A DNA stretch of 53,526 nt from Gammaproteobacteria bacterium (GTDB taxonomy: Bacteria; Pseudomonadota; Gammaproteobacteria; Pseudomonadales; Porticoccaceae), in contig QJWQ01000046.1 in assembly GCA_003235325.1 (NCBI GenBank), positions 1 through 53,526 of the forward strand, read 5' to 3'. Both the position numbers and the translations under genes were made by a program. Below the pieces are notes generated by a model that saw only the letters and a program-made list of their open reading frames with translations, had not been told where the DNA came from and made no database searches. Positions 44,388 through 53,526 of the stretch are shown one piece after another. How positions within the stretch are numbered: the first letter of the stretch is position 1; each line of letters opens with the position of its first letter.

Positions 44388-46055
44388 ATGCGTCAAGAAT
44401 TTGAACCTGTTGCCCGGGAGCCGTGGCATTTTATCCTGTCACTGGCGCTGTCAATTTCGATACTGGCAAGCTGTGGTGGCGAGACCAATGTCGAATCCGG
44501 CAACCGGCTGGGTATTCTGCACTTCGGCAATGGCCCCGAACCCCAGGAACTGGACCCCCATATCGTCAGCGGTATTCCTGAACATCACATCATCGTGGCA
44601 CTGCTGGAGGGGCTAGTGGTCAAGGATCCCGAATCCCTGGAGCCGATGCCCGGTGTCGCTGAATCCTGGACCCTGAGCGATGACGGCAGGATTTATACTT
44701 TCCAGCTGCGGCAAAACGCCCGCTGGTCCAACGGCGACCGGGTCACCGCCGGGGACTTTGCCTGGTCCTGGTGGCGGGCCCTGCAGCCGTCACTGGGCAA
44801 CTCCTACGCCTATATGCTGTTTCCGATCGTCAATGCCGAAGCCTATGTCAGGGGCCTGATTACCGACTTTGATCGGGTCGGCATCGAGGTCATCGATGAT
44901 TTTCATTTGCGCGTGACCCTGGCGCATCCGACCCCCTATTTCCTGCAACTGCTGGATCACTACAGCACCTTTCCGCTGCACCGGGCCACCATCGAAAAAT
45001 TTGGCAACCCGGGCGAGCGCGGTAGCCACTGGACCCGGCCGGGCAATTTTGTCGGCAATGGCCCCTTCATGTTGGACCAGTGGCAATTGCACAAGCTGGT
45101 GTCGGTGAAAAAAAACCCCTTCTACTGGGATGCAAAAGCTGTCCGGCTCAACGGCATTCAGTTTCATACCACCGAGAACATATCCACCGAGGAGCGGATG
45201 TTTCGCGCCGGGCAGTTGCACCACACGGAAACGGTGCCTATCGACAAGATTCCGGTCTACCGGGAGCAACGGCCCGAGTTGATCCACGTGGCTCCCTATT
45301 TGGGCACCTATTTTTACCGTTTCAATACCCGCGTACCCCACCTGCGGGACAAGCGCGTCCGTCAGGCCCTGTCACTGGCCGTCGATCGCCGGTTACTGGT
45401 GGAACATGTAACCCGTGGCGGCGAACTGCCGGCTTTCAGTTTTACTCCGCCGAATACCCTGGGATACAGCGCCTCTGTGCATTTGACCTTTGACCCGGAG
45501 CGGGCCCGGGCGTTGCTGGCGGAAGCCGGCTACCCCGATGGCAAGGGTTTTCCGGTCACCGAGGTCCTTTACAACAGTTCCGAGAGCCATCAGAAAATCG
45601 CGGTGGCCATTCAGCAGATGTGGAAGCAGCATCTCAATATCGACATCAGCCTCAACAACCAGGACTGGAAAGTGTTCCTGAATTCCGTGGAGCAGGGTGA
45701 TTACAGCATCGCCAGGGCCGGCTGGATCGGCGACTATGTCGATCCCAACACCTTCCTGGAACTCTGGGTGACGGGCAGCGGCAACAATCGCACCGGCTGG
45801 TCCAGTGCCGAGTACGACCGTCTGGTGACGCGTCAGGCGCCGGCGGCAACCGGTCGGGAGCAGCGCTATGCACTGCTGCAACAGGCCGAGGCGATCCTTC
45901 TGGACCAACTGCCGGTATTACCCATTTATATTTATACCAGCAAGCACCTGCGTCAACCCGCCGTGCAGGGCATGCCCGCCAATCTGCTGGACTATGCGCT
46001 GTACAAGCGTGTGTGGTTGCAACCGCAGCTTTCAAATACGGAAATATTCCAATAA
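44388..46055 (+). CDS. Peptide ABC transporter substrate-binding lipoprotein (OppA family)
   Basis: A 555-residue periplasmic solute-binding protein (SBP family 5) for oligopeptides. After a hydrophobic signal the lipobox ILASCGG gives Cys at about residue 28. GNGPEPQELDPHIVSGIPEHHI and LVVKDPESLEPMPGVAESW are the typical family entry, with SWWRALQPSLGNSYAYML and NNQDWKVFLNSVEQGDYSIARAGW later and SGNNRTGWSSAEYDRL. ATG 44388 is preferred over the much longer frame because the signal peptide begins there, although no strong ribosome site is visible. Permease and ATPase genes follow on the same strand. Confidence 0.92.
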   Translation: MRQEFEPVAREPWHFILSLALSISILASCGGETNVESGNRLGILHFGNGPEPQELDPHIVSGIPEHHIIVALLEGLVVKDPESLEPMPGVAESWTLSDDGRIYTFQLRQNARWSNGDRVTAGDFAWSWWRALQPSLGNSYAYMLFPIVNAEAYVRGLITDFDRVGIEVIDDFHLRVTLAHPTPYFLQLLDHYSTFPLHRATIEKFGNPGERGSHWTRPGNFVGNGPFMLDQWQLHKLVSVKKNPFYWDAKAVRLNGIQFHTTENISTEERMFRAGQLHHTETVPIDKIPVYREQRPELIHVAPYLGTYFYRFNTRVPHLRDKRVRQALSLAVDRRLLVEHVTRGGELPAFSFTPPNTLGYSASVHLTFDPERARALLAEAGYPDGKGFPVTEVLYNSSESHQKIAVAIQQMWKQHLNIDISLNNQDWKVFLNSVEQGDYSIARAGWIGDYVDPNTFLELWVTGSGNNRTGWSSAEYDRLVTRQAPAATGREQRYALLQQAEAILLDQLPVLPIYIYTSKHLRQPAVQGMPANLLDYALYKRVWLQPQLSNTEIFQ

Positions 46056-46151
46056 ATTGTCCACTTCAACAGATAGATATATCAATTTCTTGACGTTATT
46101 TATGCCTACGAAGCTGCCGTTGTTGCAGACACAGACGAAGTATCGCCGCTG

Positions 46152-47087
46152 ATGTTGCGGTTTGTATGGTTCCGCATGCTGCAGGCGATCCCGGTATTCC
46201 TGGTGGTGGTCACCGTAACTTTTTTCCTGGTGCGACTGGCGCCCGGCGGACCTTTCAGCGGCGAGAAGGCGCTGCCACCGGAAGTGATCAGGGCGCTGGA
46301 AGCCCGCTACGACCTGGATTCCCCGGCCTGGCTGCAATATGTCCACTACCTGAGCAACCTGGCCCGGGGCGACTTCGGGCCCTCTTTTCGCTACCCTGGC
46401 CGCTCGGTCAACGAATTGATTGCCGCCGGCCTGCCCGCCAGCGCCGAACTGGGTCTGTATGCCCTGCTGGTGGCCATTGGCATCGGCACCGGCACCGGTG
46501 TTGTCGCTTCCCTGCGCCCCAACACCGCCCAGGATTATATTCCCATGACCGCTGCCATGATCGGCATTTGCCTGCCCTCCTTTCTGCTGGGGCCGTTGCT
46601 GGTGCTGGTCTTCGGCATTCAACTGGAATGGTTGCCGGTTTCCGGCTGGGGTGATATTCCCGGCGACAAGATTCTGCCGGCCCTGACCCTGGGCGCCGGC
46701 TATGCCGCCTACATCGCCCGCCTTTCCCGTGGCGGCATGCTGGAAATCCTGACCCAGGACTATATTCGCACCGCCCGGGCCAAGGGCCTGCCGACCCGCA
46801 TTGTCATTTTTCGCCATGCCCTGCGAGGCGGGCTGATCCCGGTGGTGGCCTTTCTGGGGCCGGCCTTCGCCGGGCTCCTCAGCGGCTCCTTTGTGGTCGA
46901 GACCATTTTCCAGATACCGGGACTGGGGCGATTCTTTGTTCAGGCTGCCTTCAACCGGGACTACACCATGATTATGGGCAGCACCGTTTTCTATGCGGGT
47001 TTGATCCTGATCTTCAACCTGATGGCGGATATCGTCGCGGTCTGGCTCAATCCCCGATTGCGGCAGCAGCTACAGGGAGCCAGATGA
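46152..47087 (+). CDS. Peptide ABC transporter permease (OppB type)
   Basis: A 311-residue inner-membrane permease with six hydrophobic segments. LVRLAPGGPFSGEKALPPE follows the first helix, and the cytosolic EAA-like loop that contacts the ATPase is YIRTARAKGLPTRIVIFRHAL near residue 205. It overlaps the next permease gene by 4 bases (ATGA), a sign of coupled translation, and lies 96 bases after the binding-protein gene. Confidence 0.94.
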   Translation: MLRFVWFRMLQAIPVFLVVVTVTFFLVRLAPGGPFSGEKALPPEVIRALEARYDLDSPAWLQYVHYLSNLARGDFGPSFRYPGRSVNELIAAGLPASAELGLYALLVAIGIGTGTGVVASLRPNTAQDYIPMTAAMIGICLPSFLLGPLLVLVFGIQLEWLPVSGWGDIPGDKILPALTLGAGYAAYIARLSRGGMLEILTQDYIRTARAKGLPTRIVIFRHALRGGLIPVVAFLGPAFAGLLSGSFVVETIFQIPGLGRFFVQAAFNRDYTMIMGSTVFYAGLILIFNLMADIVAVWLNPRLRQQLQGAR

Positions 47088-47992
47088 AAGATCCGGACTC
47101 GACTGACGTCACCTTTCCCGAGGATATTCTGCAACATGCAGAACAGGGTAGTTCCCTTTGGCGCGATGCCTGGCATCGGCTGTGCCGGAATCGCCTGGCC
47201 CTGGCGGGACTCGGTATCCTGATATTACTGGTTCTGGTGGCCCTGCTCACTCCCTGGATCGCCCCCTATGATTACGAATCTCAGGACCTGCTCCTGGGGG
47301 CAACCCCCCCCTCCCGGCAACACTGGATGGGCACCGATATCTTCGGTCGGGATCTGCTCACCCGGGTCATGTACGGCGGCAGGATTTCTCTGTTGGTGGG
47401 TTTTATCGCCACCGCCGTGGCCCTGGTTATCGGCGTCACCTGGGGAACTCTGGCGGGTTACCTGGGCGGTCGCACCGACGCCGTGATGATGCGGATGGTG
47501 GATATTCTCTATGCCCTGCCTTTTATGATTTTTATCATCCTGCTCATGGTTATTTTCGGACGCAGTCTGCTGCTGTTGTTCCTGGCTATCGGCGCCGTCG
47601 AATGGCTGACCATGGCCCGGATAGTTCGCGGCCAGGTGATTGGTCTGCGCCGTCAGGAGTTTGTCGAAGCCGCCTTTTCTCTGGGGCTGTCGCCACTGGC
47701 CATCATGGTCCGCCACGTGCTGCCCAACACGCTGGGGCCGGTCATTGTCTACACCACACTGACCATACCCGGGGTCATGCTGCTGGAAGCCTTTCTCAGC
47801 TTTCTCGGCCTGGGCATTCAGCCACCGCAAAGTTCCTGGGGCCTGCTGATCAATCACGGCGTCGAAAGCATGGAGGAGTACCCCTGGCTGCTGATTTTTC
47901 CGGGGCTGGCCCTGGCCGTCACGCTGTTTGCCCTGAATTTCCTCGGTGACGGCTTGCGGGATGCCCTGGATCCCCGGGGATCCGGGGATTAA
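47084..47992 (+). CDS. Peptide ABC transporter permease (OppC type)
   Basis: A 302-residue second permease subunit. An N-terminal cytosolic stretch precedes NRLALAGLGILILLVLVALL; HWMGTDIFGRDLLTRVMYGGR is the characteristic OppC/DppC periplasmic-side motif, and the EAA loop reads FVEAAFSLGLSPLAIMVRHV near residue 200. The tail NFLGDGLRDALDPRGSGD is typical. Its stop lies 8 bases before the GTG of the fused ATPase gene. Confidence 0.95.
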   Translation: MKDPDSTDVTFPEDILQHAEQGSSLWRDAWHRLCRNRLALAGLGILILLVLVALLTPWIAPYDYESQDLLLGATPPSRQHWMGTDIFGRDLLTRVMYGGRISLLVGFIATAVALVIGVTWGTLAGYLGGRTDAVMMRMVDILYALPFMIFIILLMVIFGRSLLLLFLAIGAVEWLTMARIVRGQVIGLRRQEFVEAAFSLGLSPLAIMVRHVLPNTLGPVIVYTTLTIPGVMLLEAFLSFLGLGIQPPQSSWGLLINHGVESMEEYPWLLIFPGLALAVTLFALNFLGDGLRDALDPRGSGD

Positions 47993-47999
47993 TACGGCC

Positions 48000-49637
48000 G
48001 TGGCGCTGCTGGAGGTCACCGGTCTCAGCGTTCGTTTCGAGGGTCGAAACGGTACCACGCGGGCAGTCAGGCCACTGAGCTTTTCCCTTGATCGCGGACG
48101 TGTCCTTGGCATTGTCGGCGAATCCGGATCCGGCAAGTCGGTGATCTGCCTTGCATTGCTGGGCCTGTTGCCGAGCCCGCCGGCATTGATCGATGCCGGC
48201 AGCGCCCTGTTTGATGGCATTGATCTGCTCCACTGCGGTGAACAACGCCTTAGAAGCCTGAGAGGCAGAGAGATCGGCATGGTGTTCCAGGACCCCATGA
48301 CCTCCCTCAATCCCTATCTCAGCGTTGGTGTCCAGTTGATGGAACCCCTGATTTATCACCGTCGGGTCAAAGCTGGCGAGGCCAGAATCCGGGCCATTGA
48401 CATGCTTCGGGAAGTAGGCATTCAGCGGCCGGAACAGTGTTTTCGCAGTTACCCCCATGAACTGTCGGGGGGTATGCGCCAGCGGGTTATGATCGGTATG
48501 GCGCTTATCGCCGAACCCCGGCTTCTGATTTGCGATGAACCGACAACGGCACTGGACGTAACGGTCCAGGCCCAGATCCTGGCCCTGGTGCGCGACATTC
48601 AGCAAAAACGCAATCTCGCGGTCATCTTTATCAGCCATGACCTCGCCGTCGTCGCCGGCATTGCCGACAATCTGCTGGTGCTGCGGGGCGGTGAACTGAT
48701 GGAATCCGGCCCCGCGGCAACAGTCCTGCGCCAGCCCCGGGCCCAGTACACCCGCCAGTTGCTCGCCGCCATTCCCTCCGGGGCCAAGGCCGGCAATGTC
48801 GGTGCCATAACCGGCGATTCTGATGACCAATCGGGAAAACAGATCGGAACAGACCTGTTAGCCGTTGACAATCTCGGGGTACGATTTCGGGACCACGGTA
48901 GCGAATCAGCCTTTTCAAGAGAAAAAAAATACATCCAGGCAGTTGACGGGGTTTCCCTGCAGCTTCGTGCAAATGACATTCTGGGCATTGTCGGCGAGTC
49001 CGGTTCCGGCAAATCGACTCTCGGGCGGGCAATTCTTGGCCTGACGCCCATCACCGCTGGCCGGGTGCTGCTCGACGGCCAGTGTCTCAGCGACCTGCCG
49101 CCTCGGCAATTGAAGCCCTGGCGGCGGCATATGCAGATGATTTTCCAGGACCCCTACTCCTCCCTCAATCCGCGCCTGACAGTCTATCAGACGCTGGCGG
49201 AACCCCTGCTGTTGCATCGTATCGCCAGTCGCCAATCCGTAACCGGCCGCGTTTTGCAATTGATGGACGAGGTGGGCCTGGCCAGGTCTGCCATTCGCAA
49301 ATATCCCCACGAATTTTCAGGCGGCCAGCGCCAGCGCATCGCCATCGGCCGCGCCCTGGCAACCCGGCCGCGCCTGGTGATTGCCGACGAGCCGGTGTCA
49401 GCCCTCGATGTCACCATCCAGGCCAGGATTCTCGATTTGCTTCTGGACCTGGTTAAAGAACACCGACTGAGCATGCTCTTCATCTCCCACGATCTGGCCG
49501 TGGTCAGGGCCGTCGCCGACCGGGTTGCAGTAATGCACCGGGGCAAGCTGATAGAACAGGCCCGGACCGAGACGCTCTGGCATCATCCGGTTCAGGACTA
49601 TACGCGGGCACTGCTGGCGGCAATCCCCTCCTTTTGA
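48000..49637 (+). CDS. Fused double ATPase of a peptide ABC transporter (OppD-OppF/YejF type)
   Basis: A 545-residue protein holding two complete ABC cassettes. Cassette 1: Walker A GESGSGKS near 45, Q loop [10 protein letters not shown], signature LSGGMRQRV and Walker [13 protein letters not shown]. Cassette 2: GESGSGKS near 343, [19 protein letters not shown] and [12 protein letters not shown]. Each ends with the oligopeptide-transporter C-terminal extension ([15 protein letters not shown] and [16 protein letters not shown]). I start at GTG 48000, before the cassette, since the longer frame begins inside oppC. Separate oppD and oppF are usual; this is the fused form. Confidence 0.93.
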   Translation: MALLEVTGLSVRFEGRNGTTRAVRPLSFSLDRGRVLGIVGESGSGKSVICLALLGLLPSPPALIDAGSALFDGIDLLHCGEQRLRSLRGREIGMVFQDPMTSLNPYLSVGVQLMEPLIYHRRVKAGEARIRAIDMLREVGIQRPEQCFRSYPHELSGGMRQRVMIGMALIAEPRLLICDEPTTALDVTVQAQILALVRDIQQKRNLAVIFISHDLAVVAGIADNLLVLRGGELMESGPAATVLRQPRAQYTRQLLAAIPSGAKAGNVGAITGDSDDQSGKQIGTDLLAVDNLGVRFRDHGSESAFSREKKYIQAVDGVSLQLRANDILGIVGESGSGKSTLGRAILGLTPITAGRVLLDGQCLSDLPPRQLKPWRRHMQMIFQDPYSSLNPRLTVYQTLAEPLLLHRIASRQSVTGRVLQLMDEVGLARSAIRKYPHEFSGGQRQRIAIGRALATRPRLVIADEPVSALDVTIQARILDLLLDLVKEHRLSMLFISHDLAVVRAVADRVAVMHRGKLIEQARTETLWHHPVQDYTRALLAAIPSF

Positions 49638-49769
49638 TTTCAATACCCTGGAGATGAAATTGAAGAATTCCCATGATTCCGAACGGGTTGAGCGCTGGAA
49701 TCACGGGGACCGGACCTCCCCGTTGTTATACAATCCCCGCCATTGCCTTCCCTATGGATGAGAGCGGCC

Positions 49770-50351
49770 ATGACCAGGTTGACAAGAATTATCGAAGCTA
49801 TCGACCGGCTCAATAGTGAGGATCCGAACCAGGAACCTGACGGCAGTGAATCCTGCCCGAGGGAATTGCTCTATTCCCGGCGAATGAGCCGGCAATTGCT
49901 GGAATTTGCTGCCGATGCCTCGGAAGAACTGCAGATCGCCACTCGAGCGCAGCATATCCAGCGCTGGAAAATGCCCAGGGATACCTATCCGGCAGGGCGT
50001 ATCGGCTATCTGCAATGGCGTACCGACCTGGGTAAAATGCATGCAAAAATTACCCGGGAACTGATGGCCGAACAGGGCTTCAGCGATGAGGCCTTCGAAC
50101 GGGTTCGCCTGCTGCTCACAAAACGCGGCATCAAGTCCGACCCCGAAGTCCAGACCCTGGAAGATGTCATCTGCCTGGTCTTCCTGCAATACTACCTGGC
50201 TGATTTCTCCCGGAAACACGATGAGGACAAGGTCCTGGATATCATTCGCAAAACCTGGCACAAGATGTCCGACGCCGGACAGCAGGCGGCCCTCTCTCTG
50301 CCTTTACCCCCGGAATGCAGGCGCCTGGTCGGGCTCGCCCTGACAGTCTGA
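49770..50351 (+). CDS. DUF4202 family protein
   Basis: A 193-residue cytosolic protein: RLTRIIEAIDRLNSEDPNQE at the N-terminus, YSRRMSRQLLEFAADASEEL, ATRAQHIQRWKMPRDTYP and GYLQWRTDLGKMHAKITREL match the DUF4202 family; the HIQRW and LEDVICLVFLQYYL blocks follow. The His-rich pattern resembles HD-like domains, but no enzyme activity is known. ATG 49770 is chosen from where similarity begins; two upstream ATGs are in frame. Confidence 0.78.
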   Translation: MTRLTRIIEAIDRLNSEDPNQEPDGSESCPRELLYSRRMSRQLLEFAADASEELQIATRAQHIQRWKMPRDTYPAGRIGYLQWRTDLGKMHAKITRELMAEQGFSDEAFERVRLLLTKRGIKSDPEVQTLEDVICLVFLQYYLADFSRKHDEDKVLDIIRKTWHKMSDAGQQAALSLPLPPECRRLVGLALTV

Positions 50352-50711
50352 GCGTCTTTTTTATATTTCTTAATACTATCGTCTAACACCATGATTATAT
50401 GAATGTAACTCATTGTTGGCATTCAGATAATACAGGCTGAAGCAAGGTTTTAATGTTTATTATCCGGCAACTGGGTACATAAATTTCATGAAGGAGTACT
50501 CTGCAATCGACATCAGCAATGTAAACGACTTGTCCCTGTCATAATTCAGTGTTAATAACTACAGCTCCAAATAAATTTACCCCGCCGGCTACATTTTTCG
50601 TTATTGGCTGTCGAAATATCAGATTTAAGGACGTGGGTATCGGCAATCCGGGCCAGGTTCCATTAGGTTGCAGAGGTCGAACAGTCACTCGGTGACCATC
50701 AGAGGTCAAAG
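50352..50711. other. AT-rich intergenic region before the hemolysin III gene
   Basis: This 360-base gap is AT-richer than its neighbours. I see one tiny open frame (about 18 codons, ATG near 50489 with AAGGAG after it) without support, and a small TCAC/GTGA palindrome near 50690. Promoter sequences for the following gene are presumably here but cannot be fixed. Confidence 0.4.
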
Positions 50712-51365
50712 ATGCAGAGCAGTACAGATTTACAACGTAATCAGAGCATTGGCGAGGAAATAGCGAATGCGATCAGTCATGGTCTGGGCGTGCTCGGCGC
50801 CGTGATCGCCATACCCGTTCTGGTTGCCGGCGCTGTTCGCGAAGGAGGCGTTGCCGAGGTCATAGGTGCCAGCATTTTTGGACTGACCATGCTGCTGCTG
50901 TACCTGGCCTCGACCATCTATCATGCCCTGCCCCACGGCAAAACCAAGCGTATTTTCCAGATCATAGACCATTGCGCTATTTTCCTCTTGATTGCCGGAA
51001 CTTACACCCCCTTCACCCTGGGCATTCTCCGGGGTTCCTGGGGCTGGACACTCTTTGGCATCGTCTGGGGACTGGCGGTATTTGGCATCATATTGAAGAC
51101 TCTGGTCGGTACCCGTTTCCAGAGGCTGTCGACCTGCCTCTACCTCGCCATGGGCTGGATCATTGTGATAGCCCTCAAACCGATGCTTGAAGTCGTGCCC
51201 CTGAACGGAATTTTGTGGCTGGTAGCCGGGGGGGTGGCCTATACCCTGGGTGTCGCATTCTTTCGACTCGACCACCGGGTGCGTTATGCCCATTTTATCT
51301 GGCATCTCTTCGTAGTAGCCGGTTCTTCCTGCCACTTTGTAGCAGTCTTTGCCTATTCCACCTGA
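50712..51365 (+). CDS. Hemolysin III/PAQR-family membrane protein
   Basis: A 217-residue integral membrane protein with seven hydrophobic segments (TrhA/YqfA type, PAQR superfamily). Signature: EEIANAISHGLGVLGA at the N-terminus, then LYLASTIYHALP, IIDHCAIFLLIAGTYTPFTL and YAHFIWHLFVVAGSSCHFVA; the His residues of SxxYH, DH and HxxWHxxV form the probable zinc site. Bacterial members help adjust membrane energetics or fluidity. ATG 50712 is the natural family start. Confidence 0.93.
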   Translation: MQSSTDLQRNQSIGEEIANAISHGLGVLGAVIAIPVLVAGAVREGGVAEVIGASIFGLTMLLLYLASTIYHALPHGKTKRIFQIIDHCAIFLLIAGTYTPFTLGILRGSWGWTLFGIVWGLAVFGIILKTLVGTRFQRLSTCLYLAMGWIIVIALKPMLEVVPLNGILWLVAGGVAYTLGVAFFRLDHRVRYAHFIWHLFVVAGSSCHFVAVFAYST

Positions 51366-51443
51366 CAGGTCTTGAAAAAACATTTCTCAAGCCGTGGCAA
51401 CGGAAAACCGGGCACCCCGGCGCATCAATGTCAACTCTGATAG

Positions 51444-52835
51444 TCACTTGCTCAACATTCTTGTCCTGAGTTGCTCGCGTCCCTCCACTTCCGGACTCTG
51501 GATTGACAGCAGGATCAACTGACGCAGGAAACTCTCGATTCTCGGATCATTGATATCGTTGTGATCGTGGATCAGTTTCTTATCGACCCGAATATTCAGA
51601 TAGGGATTGCGACCGACAGAATTCATGGTCCGTTCCAGAATGGAACCATTAAACCGGATGCTGCTGCCCGGGTGATCGCTTTCCCAGCCATTGCCGACTT
51701 CCGTGAACAGTGCCATCTCCGAGTCCGGATCAAACACGAAGTCATCTGGCGCAACGGTGGAATCCTCGGCTTTGAGATAATGCGTCTTATAGCCATCAAA
51801 ATGACCGACAGCGGTGATGTTTGCATCTCCCTGGTCAATGGTTTCCCCGGCTCCGCTCACCGGGTTTTGACGTTGTACATGGCGATCTTTTTCGAAGAAT
51901 GTCGACAACCAGCGACCGACGGGAAAGGCGTACCGGGTGGCATAATCCGCTTCTGACGTCAGTATCGCCAGCCTCGGCAACTGTCCGGGGAAATAGGTTC
52001 TTCGTTCATTGGCCATGTCGCTAAGGTTAGCGAACTCCAGGGCTTCAAATGCAGGATTGATCAAGACCACCAGGTCGGCCACGCCGCGGGCATTGCCGAC
52101 CTGGCCATCTGAATCCCCGGTTTGGACCAGACCATTTTCCAGAAGCTCACTGAGAGCCGAGTAGATGACGGCACCACCGAAACTGTGCCCGACGATGACC
52201 AGACGAGTCAGGGAGTCATCATGGTCACCGGATGACTGCGCTCTCTTGGCCTTCTGTATCTGTTCAAGCCGGCTCAGTAGCTCCGTAGCGCCGCCGAAAC
52301 CCACCTTGTGGGCTGTCTTCTTGCGATCCCAAAATGTCAGTTCCTTGACGACAGGAACACTGATCGATCCGCCGCGCCAGCCGAGATAGATACCCGCGAC
52401 CTTGCGCGGCTCCCTTCCCAATTGCCGGCTTATCACAGATTCCATCAGGCTCAGGCGTTCCAGACTATTGCGAAAAGTCTGAATATTCTCATCTCCCGAC
52501 ATGGCACTGTGCTTCCAGCCATGAACAAAGACTACCATCAGCAGTTCACTGTCGGCGCTATCGGATGCCAGTTTGTTGATGACAGTCCACATCTGCTGCC
52601 GGTCCCATAACTGGCCCTGATCATCAAGTTCGATAAAACTCATCAGGTAATCACTGTCAGGACTGGCGGGATTTCGGTATTCCTGCAGCGCACTCGATGG
52701 ACAATCCTTGTCGGGCTGGGCCGAAGTACAGAGCCCGTAATCAAGCCGGTACTGCTGATGGGAAATACATGCTGTCAATGAAAAGAGCGACAGTAGCAGC
52801 AGGATTTTACTAGTGCGAAATAAAGTGTGGTTCAT
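51444..52835 (-). CDS. Lipoprotein with alpha/beta-hydrolase fold
   Basis: A 463-residue exported protein. The signal peptide ends in the lipobox SLTAC (Cys at about residue 23). LLMVVFVHGWKHSAMSGDE near 100 is the oxyanion-strand and HG motif; the nucleophile elbow is LVIVGHSFGGAVIYSAL near 213; an Asp and a His candidate (HFDGYKTHYL) occur later. The 50-residue segment after the Cys is not of a known type. An envelope esterase or lipase-like role is likely, substrate unknown. It is convergent with the hemolysin III gene. Confidence 0.78.
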   Translation of the reverse strand: MNHTLFRTSKILLLLSLFSLTACISHQQYRLDYGLCTSAQPDKDCPSSALQEYRNPASPDSDYLMSFIELDDQGQLWDRQQMWTVINKLASDSADSELLMVVFVHGWKHSAMSGDENIQTFRNSLERLSLMESVISRQLGREPRKVAGIYLGWRGGSISVPVVKELTFWDRKKTAHKVGFGGATELLSRLEQIQKAKRAQSSGDHDDSLTRLVIVGHSFGGAVIYSALSELLENGLVQTGDSDGQVGNARGVADLVVLINPAFEALEFANLSDMANERRTYFPGQLPRLAILTSEADYATRYAFPVGRWLSTFFEKDRHVQRQNPVSGAGETIDQGDANITAVGHFDGYKTHYLKAEDSTVAPDDFVFDPDSEMALFTEVGNGWESDHPGSSIRFNGSILERTMNSVGRNPYLNIRVDKKLIHDHNDINDPRIESFLRQLILLSIQSPEVEGREQLRTRMLSK

Positions 52836-53526
52836 GACGGGACATCCTCTCCGGCCCTGGCCGGCTCCTTGGAAAATTCAATCAGTGTATTCGTGCAAGG
52901 TTTCAGGCCTGATGCATCATACCGGGTCAACCTTCCGATTCTGTTGGTTCAATGCCGTCAGAGCGCTGACCGGAAATTAACCCTGGTAACTTGCTTGCCT
53001 AATACCCACTGAGCACCACAATTACAATTCGGCTAGCCACCCGGACAGATCGGGAGATTTTCTCTGGGTAACCTGTTTCAGGGACAGACACAACCTCTGC
53101 CAGTAGAGACCTATTGATAATGGTGCTCAGCAAACATATCGCCTGGAAATAATCACGCGCCGGCGCCGACCACGGGCATGCACACTAGATACCGGAATAT
53201 ATGAAGTTTAATCGCTAACGCATTATTTTTGAAATGCATTTTTTACAGGTTTTTTTTGCAATTCGTGCATCTGGATGATTATCAGAGGCATGCCTGATTG
53301 CTTTCAAGAATAGCAGGCAGCCAGTCCAGCCTTCTCCCTCAGCAGCTATGGTACCAGACCACCCGGAACGACACTGTGTGGCCGGGCGAGCCCATTTCCC
53401 GGATGGTGTCGGCCGTACTCTGTTTGAACAATCACTTTCACCGATAGGCAGCCGATAGCCTATGGCCAGCAACGCCAGGAGACACCTTAATTCTCCTGAC
53501 CTGCCTGATTGGCAGAGACGCCTGCA
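52836..53526. other. Gene-poor end region with a 10-bp inverted repeat
   Basis: No convincing gene is seen in these 691 bases. An 85-codon minus-strand frame at 53215-53472 resembles no family. CTGAGCACCA (53009-53018) and TGGTGCTCAG (53121-53130) form a perfect 10-bp inverted repeat about 100 bases apart, which could bound a small element or form a transcript hairpin. Confidence 0.4.

Noticed and set aside
47225..48310. 361-codon minus-strand ORF
   Set aside because: Antisense to oppC and the fused ATPase; Gln/His-rich translation typical of a shadow frame.
53215..53472. 85-codon minus-strand ORF near the window end
   Set aside because: No recognisable domain, unlike codon pattern of neighbours and no clear ribosome site.

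Overview
The window reads as chromosomal DNA of a free-living, GC-rich gammaproteobacterium, probably aquatic. Evidence: an E. coli-like TatD, the CmoA/CmoB tRNA wobble-modification pair, a PilU-type pilus ATPase, the rnd-ycgL-ycgN neighbourhood and the dnaX-ybaB-recR block with the small SRP RNA beside it. I cannot name a genus from sequence alone. No transposase, integrase, prophage or CRISPR array is visible, so most of the window is core genome with a few accessory patches.

Layout. 1-9.2 kb: end of a lytic transglycosylase, tatD, a glutaredoxin-like protein and an SDR oxidoreductase, a large M16 presequence-type protease, then cmoA - cytochrome b561 - cmoB, and pilU on the other strand. 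9.3-10.2 kb: a consensus-like promoter drives a broken 5' tRNA piece, then a nest of palindromes, then an intact tRNA-Arg(ACG). 10.3-15 kb: a 1072-residue protein that looks like a full-length bacterial counterpart of the eukaryotic phosphorylase kinase alpha subunit, with its own terminator, and alanine dehydrogenase. 15-21.4 kb: a minus-strand accessory cluster made of an AfsR/SARP-like giant regulator (winged helix, BTAD, ATPase, helical repeats), two tandem DUF4242 proteins, an OsmC protein and a flavin monooxygenase. A dead cysteine synthase fragment lies divergent to it. 22.5-29.1 kb: pirin, glucose-6-phosphate dehydrogenase, a Bax-inhibitor-1 membrane protein, a TusE/DsrC protein, pterin carbinolamine dehydratase, a TPR/transglutaminase lipoprotein and YjbQ. 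29.3-34.2 kb: a LeuA-type synthase followed by an FRG-domain protein, class I fructose-bisphosphate aldolase behind three 19-bp tandem repeats, and convergent leuB. 34.3-38.4 kb: a PhoX-like secreted protein behind a good Pho box, then a GCS2-type ligase coupled by a one-base stop/start overlap to an M14 deacylase-like gene. 38.5-44.1 kb: housekeeping minus-strand genes (membrane protein, YcgN, YcgL, RNase D, RecR, YbaB, DnaX, SRP RNA). dnaX carries an A AAA AAG slippery heptamer followed by an immediate -1-frame stop, as in E. coli. 44.4-49.6 kb: a complete peptide ABC importer (binding lipoprotein, two permeases, fused double ATPase). 49.7-53.5 kb: a DUF4202 protein, a hemolysin-III/PAQR membrane protein, a lipoprotein alpha/beta hydrolase and a gene-poor end.

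The parts most worth following are the phosphorylase-kinase-alpha-like protein, the SARP/DUF4242/OsmC/monooxygenase cluster, the palindrome-filled insertion between the tRNA promoter and the intact tRNA-Arg, the predicted dnaX frameshift, the Pho box and the tandem repeats before the aldolase gene. All functions are assigned by reading family motifs by eye; no database search was run.
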